64,000 nucleotides of DNA. It comes from Scytalidium lignicola (lineage: Eukaryota; Ascomycota; Leotiomycetes). A program made the position numbers and the translations under genes. This document shows positions 58,807 to 64,000 of the stretch, one piece after another. Where the stretch lies: assembly GCA_002812745.2 (NCBI GenBank), contig NCSJ02000009.1:124001-188000 (forward strand). The letters are read 5' to 3'. The notes below the pieces were generated by a model, which had not been told where the DNA came from, ran no database searches, and saw only the letters and a list, made by a program, of their open reading frames with translations. How positions within the stretch are numbered: the first letter of the stretch is position 1; each line of letters opens with the position of its first letter.

Positions 58807-61800
58807 TCAACAGCTTTGAAGATAGTTACTTGGCACAAGTCCTGGCCTTCCATTACGGCCAGTAACCTCAGCCTCCCACCAGCCATCATCTTGGTGTCTC
58901 AAAACGGCAAGGACATCCCCTTTGGCGAAGCCTAGTTCCTCTGGTATAGCGGCTTGGTATGAATAAAGAGCGCGTGCTAGAATGGGTTAGTATTTACATA
59001 TTTTAGTTTGTGGTGAAGGAGGCTTACCGAAATGGAGAATGGGTCGACCCTCTCTGGTATACTGTCTAATATCCGCAACACTCTTACTACGCTGTCTCGT
59101 AAGACCAGGGGGTTCATAGAAGTTCATTTGCCCATAATTACTTCCCCCACTAGATCGTCCATTAACGGAACCGTGATCATCAGGACCTGGTGCTAGCTGT
59201 ACGGACATGTTATTTACATGGCTGCTTCTAGGTCGATCGTACTCGCGAAATGATGCCGGCGAGGCTGCACGAGCGCCATCATTTGGAGAGTTATGATGGT
59301 AATAGCTCTGTTCTGGTGCGCGCTTTTGGGGTGATATCGATTGAGCGCGCGCACGTTGGCTTCCGCCATAAGGATTTGGAGATACGGATCTGTATGATTG
59401 CCTTGTCTCCGTCTGCACGCTTGGTCGTGGGGATGCACTGCGAGGAGATACACTTCGTGGTGGCGCAGGTGAGGCTGCTCTTGGTACATCACTGCCACGA
59501 GTTCCAGGACGTGATTGTGCTCCTGAACTAGGACGGGACTGTGCCACTGATTCGGGTCGGGATTGTGCTACTGGACTTGCACGAGGTTGAGCAACTGAAC
59601 CTCGACGAGATCTTGTCCCTGATCCATATGATCCCTTTGTATCCACCTTTTCCTGAGGATTAAACATATTTAGAGTCTGGTCAACGTACTTCTGTCGAGT
59701 TTGTTGCATTGCCTTTGCCGTGAAAGCTGGCTGGGGTAGACTGAGTCTCTGCACAGGTTGATCATAAGACGGCGGTGGAGTGCCACGCATTGCAGACATT
59801 AAAGAACCACTTGCCATTTGAGATGCTCCTGGCCGCGTGTTTGGTGTTGCATCAGGAGCAGGAGTAGGAATACCATGGTAGTTATCAGCTGACACCCTGG
59901 TGGAAGAAGCTTTCACAGAGCCGTTGAGCTCTGCCAAAGCTTGAGCTATGGGATCAAGCTCCTCAGGTTGCTCCGTTGCTGAATTGTCCTGAATGGATTT
60001 ATTTTTCCCAGGTGCTGCCACGTCGAACACATTATTACCGACATTTAATTGGAAGCTTGCACGAGGATCAACCGGCTCTGGACTGGCGCTTGGCCTGTCA
60101 CTAATCATCATTTTTTGTGGATCCTGACCAAATACTTGAGGTCTGGGAGGATTTTGAGTTTGAGTTTGAGATGAGCTCTGAGGCGCCCAGGTATTCCGAT
60201 TTGATATTGGCTTCACAGTAGACTGATCTTTCTCCTTCACACTCTTCCGCCTAAATGGGCTGTGGCTCTGGAAAAAGCCACTCTTCTTTTTAAGTACTTG
60301 TTTTTCAGGATGCGGTGCGACAGTTTTGACAGGGGATGTCTTCCCACTGGGTTGCTCTTGGCTAGAAATAGAGGTAGGATTTGAGTATTCGCTCTGAGAG
60401 TCCCGACTAGAAGGCCTAGCTGAACTTCTCTCTGAAGGGGGCCCAGTGCGGCAAAGCATGGTCATTCCATCTAGAGGATATGGATCGTGAGGGACAGTTG
60501 CTAAAGGACTCTGCTGTGAATCATAACTAGGTTTACTGGATTGTTGATAGTCAAGTTGCTGAGGTTTTGTTCTCTCAATCGGGACTTTCTGAGGTGTCGA
60601 TATGGCTTCACGAGTAGGGGTGGTTTTGGTAGATTGCTCATAAGAAAGCCTGCGTGGCTGTTGCTGCAGATAATCTACATGTTGTGGCCTTGCTCTGTCT
60701 GTCAAGATCTTTTGAGGCGTCAAAGTTGTCTCACGACTTGGAGGTGTCCCTGTGGCTGAGCTGATAGCTAATTGTTCATATGACAGTCTACCTGGCGATT
60801 GTTGATAGTCAACTTGTGGTGGTTTTGCTCTATCTGTTGAGACCTTCTGAGCTATTGAAATGGTTTCACGAGGAGGTGTCTTTGTAGATTGCTCATAAGA
60901 GAGCCTGCGTGGCTGTTGGTAATCAACCGGTGGTGGCCTAGCTCTATCTGAAGCAACTTTATGAGAGGCTGAAATAGCCTCACGACCTGTAGTCATCTCT
61001 GTAGATTGGTCGTAAGAAAGTCTGCGCGGCTGTTGTTGCTGCTGTGGGTAGTCAACGGGTGGCGGCCTTGTCCTATCCATCGAACTTCTCTGAGGGGTGA
61101 AAATAGAACCACGGCTAGGAGGTGGATCCACAACCCGACTAACAGCAGCCTGAGTTTCATATGCAGGTCTGATTGGTTGTTGTTGCCGTTCATATGAAAG
61201 TCTAGGTCTGTGCTGTTGTTCATAAGAAAGTCTGCCTTGCTGCTGTTGTTCATAGGAAAATCGAGTTGGAGGTTGTTGTTGCTGTTGTTGTTGATAGTCA
61301 GCTGGTGGTGGCCCCGTTCTATCCATCGATCCCCTCTGAGAGGTCAAAATAGTTTCGCGGTTAGGAGGCGTCTCCACAGCAGGGCTGACAGTAGGAGGTT
61401 CATAAGTAGGAGTGCTTGGTTCCGGTTGATAGTCTAGCTGTGGTGGCTTTGTTCTATCTGTCAGAACTTTCTGAGGGGTTGAGCCAGTTTCACGGCTAGA
61501 AGTCTCTGCAAGCCGGCTGGAAGCTGATTGAGGCTCATGGTGAGATTCATAGGTTGAAGGCTGGGGGGAGGAAGTTCGATATGCAGGGTTTATAGTCCTT
61601 TGGAATTGCGCTACTGAGTAGTTATCATCTTCCGAGGTTTCAGATTGCGAATCACTGACATCGCCGCGGCGGAAGTCGATATACTTCGGGGGATCCGGTA
61701 TCTCTTGGCCAGTCCCCTTATCTTTGATGAAGCCCACAATATCTCTCTCCACTTCACAGCTCTCAAGAGACAGGCGGATCTTTTCACAGGATGCATCGTC

Positions 61801-62643
61801 ACTGACACAAACAGTTGAAGCGATGTTTGCAAAAGTCCAGAGACTGCTCTTCATGAAGTCCAGCCTCTCCTCTTCAAGATCTTGGAATTTATCCGCGGCG
61901 GCTTTCCAGTCTCTGTTCCAGCGCCCCGTCGTTTCCTGTAGTATCTTGACAGCATTCTCATATTCCGTGTTCGTAGCAGCCAGGTTTATTTGCGTCTTTT
62001 CTAGCTTTGCTTTATTTTTTCGCTCCTCTTGGCCCATGACCATGTGACCCTGGGCTAAATAACCCTTTATCTTCAGACACTCTTGTTCGTACTTGTCTCG
62101 AGTCTATACACACATGTTAATCCCAAGCATTCGCTGACTTTCGAAAAGGTTGATGTGTACCTTATTAACTTGCTGTGTCTGTTGGATTTTAATCTTCAAT
62201 AGTTTTTCAATTCCATTTTGCACAATCTTTCGTCGTTCTTTCATGGCTCCCGCAAACGCCGCCAGCGGCTCTTCGAGCTCTCTTTTCATCTGCCCAGCAA
62301 TGTTTTGGTGGGATTTCCCCATTTGCTCGACTTCACCCCGCAGAGTATCTAAAGATGCCCTCAGAGTCCCAGATTCTTGAGATCCTAACGGTTTCCGACA
62401 TAGTGAAAGTAGTTTCCGAGCATATTCGTCCTCAATAGAAGAACGGGCTAGTTGAAAGATTAGTATATGGCCCAGCTTCATTTGTTGCGACATACCATTA
62501 TAGAAGGACTTGAGTTCGTCGCACGTCTGTTTGGCATTGTGCATACGCCCAAGCAGAGGTTCCACTCCAGCATCATCTTTACCCCAGAAGTTGTTTGCGA
62601 AGCTCAGGGCCACTGACGGCCCTTCGGAGACTGTCCCGGGCAT
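58807..62643 (-). CDS. imp2: F-BAR and SH3 domain protein of the Cdc15/Imp2 family
   Basis: Contractile-ring and septation scaffold that binds membrane through its F-BAR domain and recruits partners through SH3. Exons 62161-62643, 59028-62103 and 58807-58976 give 1242 aa. Residues ~1-300 are the F-BAR (SFANNFWGKDDAGVEPLLGR, RSSIEDEYARKLLSLCRK, then TRDKYEQECLKIKGY after the splice). The middle is a long disordered region with Gln runs and about eight degenerate repeats of ~35-45 aa carrying RLSYEQ and PPPVDYQQ. A basic Ser/Arg/Pro region follows. The last exon is a complete SH3 domain (ARALYSYQAAIPEELGFAKG, QDDGWWEAEVTGRNGRPGLV, PSNYLQSC). At 1242 aa it is longer than S. pombe Imp2 or Cdc15, because of the repeat region. 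Confidence 0.95.
60494..61460 (-). repeat. Degenerate tandem repeats in the F-BAR gene
   Basis: About eight units of roughly 105-135 bases encode variants of TPQKxxxDRxxPPxxDYQQ then RxLSYEQ then TPxREAI. The 61200-61310 part is expanded with CAA/CAG glutamine codons. Confidence 0.8.
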
Positions 62644-63712
62644 AATGCCCGATTGTGTGATATCACGTCGTATGGATTTGTGATTACTTTTAGGTTAGGA
62701 TATAAGCCTCCTTATGCTTTTGGACAATTGAATGTATAGATTATGCTAGTATAGAAAGGAAGACCTCGATATTGACTGAAAATATGGGGTGCAATGGTTG
62801 TGGTAAGCTAAGAGCAAGGATGCTCCACCGCACTGAGGTCTAATGAAAACATAAATTGTTGCCACAGCAACGGCTTTCGCTTACCGCCTATTCCTAGACC
62901 ACATGTAGCCTTAGGCGTGGCCACAGTACGAGAACCCCACCTCAATATATGCCCAAAAACAGAGAGAATTAAAAACGATAGAGTTACTAGCTGTTACTTT
63001 CTAGTAAATTTAACTTCTATCCTCCTACCGACACTAGCCAGTGGAATTATTTCTTCCGATAGTAACAATCTTGCCATGATCTAGTTTTCACTTAAAAGCA
63101 AGGACGGTGGTTTGCCATATGGATAACGAAGCAAATATGAAATCAGATTCTAATTAGAAAGCAATAGAATAAGATACTGTTAAGAGTATTCACAAATTTA
63201 TGCGAGGCCAGATGGCTTCTGTTGTCTCTGCAGGGAAGAATGTGGTACCTGCAGAGGCTCGAAAGAAGGGATTCTCTCACACATATTGTATTTTGTATTT
63301 GTGTTCAAGCACTTGCGAAAGAGGGCAGAGAGAACCCTACTGGTAAGAAATAGTAAAAATTATACATAAAGAGATAATAATAAACTCGATCAAAGTATTG
63401 CTTCAAGTTATGTTAGGAGGAGATTGTCCTCTGTCGTCGACATGAACAAGAACAAATCTAAACGCTAAGCTCCATTTGGACCACAGCCTCATGCTAAGCT
63501 GTTAGCCGAACATGACCATCGCGACCTCACGTTCAATTTACATACATCTTCAGAGCCACTTACTTCGCCCGCCATACGCATAATTGAATCCATCTTCACC
63601 TCCCGCTTCCATCGATGTCCACCATTCCCCGATAGGTCGATCTTCTTTTATCTTCAAGAATAGAGAGGCTGCTCTCCGGGAGTTGGTCTGCGACAAAACG
63701 CCAGCATCTTCG
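62644..63712. other. Divergent intergenic region, imp2 / NOT1
   Basis: 1069 AT-rich bases with both promoters. The frame of the next gene is open back to about 63584, so a longer N-terminus or a 5' exon for NOT1 is possible. Confidence 0.5.
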
Positions 63713-64000
63713 ATGGTCAACCCAAGAGGGGGGAATTTCACACCTTCGCCAGCTCAGCAACCTCTTGTGACAGGTATAAGCCATTCGCCTCACAGCTCTC
63801 ACCATAGTACATTCAGTGCTGGTGCCAGCCCCAGTACGAATAGCCCAACGGGGTCAAACTCACTCGCAAAAATTGTCGTCGCCCAAGTCTATCTCCTCCT
63901 CAGCACAATCAAGGAGGACAAAGATCGTACAAAGTGGGAACAGCAAGCCGAGCAGATCAGAAAAGTATGTATAGATCCATCTATCATGATTAAGAAACTA
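63713..64000 (+). CDS. NOT1: Probable CCR4-NOT scaffold subunit Not1, first exon only (continues beyond the window)
   Basis: Scaffold of the CCR4-NOT deadenylase. The visible first coding exon runs 63713-63964 (84 codons) and ends at a GTATGT donor, so 63965-64000 is intron. The protein begins MVNPRGGNFTPSPAQQP, passes a Ser/His/Pro-rich linker and reaches SLAKIVVAQVYLLLSTIKED then KDRTKWEQQAEQIRK, which I recognise as the start of the conserved N-terminal region of filamentous-fungal Not1. The in-frame segment upstream (PASIDVHHSPIGRSSFIFK) has no ATG before the stop at 63581, so the chosen start is the first available unless a 5' exon exists. Only a small part of the ~2000-residue protein is visible. 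Confidence 0.65.
   Translation, partial: MVNPRGGNFTPSPAQQPLVTGISHSPHSSHHSTFSAGASPSTNSPTGSNSLAKIVVAQVYLLLSTIKEDKDRTKWEQQAEQIRKVCIDPSIMIKKL

Noticed and set aside
63550..63805. Minus-strand ORFs opposite the NOT1 first exon
   Set aside because: The + strand reading carries the conserved Not1-like segment ending at a clean GTATGT donor. The minus frames are shadows without a recognisable family.
1..64000. CRISPR array, integrated virus, intact transposon or secondary-metabolite cluster
   Set aside because: No regularly spaced repeats, polymerase, transposase, reverse transcriptase, PKS or NRPS sequence is visible; neighbouring genes are housekeeping.

Overview
The window is nuclear DNA of a filamentous ascomycete (Pezizomycotina). 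A leotiomycete is plausible, but the sequence does not fix the class. Support comes from short introns of about 45-165 bases with GTRNGT donors, CTGA/CTAA-type branch points and YAG acceptors. The gene content agrees: a DASH/Dam1 kinetochore subunit (Duo1), a fused SurE-tubulin-tyrosine-ligase protein (Pby1), Aim21, a fungal FUSC/DUF2421 transporter, and a complex I subunit, which both S. cerevisiae and S. pombe lack. I see no rRNA, tRNA, CRISPR, virus, intact transposon or secondary-metabolite cluster.

Layout, left to right: RCC1 (-, cut by the left edge); mitochondrial branched-chain aminotransferase (-); SCY1/Ppk32-like pseudokinase (+); complex I ESSS subunit (-); Pmc1-type Ca2+-ATPase (-); a 3 kb gene-poor stretch; Sir2 deacetylase (-); FUSC/DUF2421 membrane protein (+); Dna2 helicase-nuclease (-); oxodicarboxylate carrier (+); a small Lys-rich protein (+); Pby1 (-); an unknown basic nuclear protein (-); Duo1 (+); RNase H2 subunit B (-); Mcm10 (+); Aim21 (-); a 2.5 kb gene-poor stretch; Tvp18 (-); NTF2 (-); a DUF7918 protein (+); a secreted beta-lactamase-fold protein (+); an IMPACT-domain protein (+); a Cdc15/Imp2-type F-BAR/SH3 protein (-); and the first exon of a probable NOT1 (+, cut by the right edge). 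Exon boundaries were worked out by hand from splice signals and frame continuity. For every complete gene except the IMPACT one the exon lengths sum to a multiple of three.

The genes are mostly housekeeping. The section from 22 to 42 kb is rich in replication and mitosis functions (DNA2, DUO1, RNH202, MCM10). Three divergent promoters there each carry a closely spaced pair or trio of ACGCGT/ACGCGA sites, the MBF-type MluI cell-cycle box, 80-125 bases upstream of the DNA2, DUO1 and RNH202 start codons. This is the best regulatory signal in the window.

The second clear signal is technical. All fourteen N characters I found sit directly 5' of a homopolymer of 5-8 bases. The three that fall in coding sequence (two in the FUSC gene, one in MCM10) must each be deleted to keep the frame, so the Ns look like spurious inserted bases. 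I found no convincing undescribed system.
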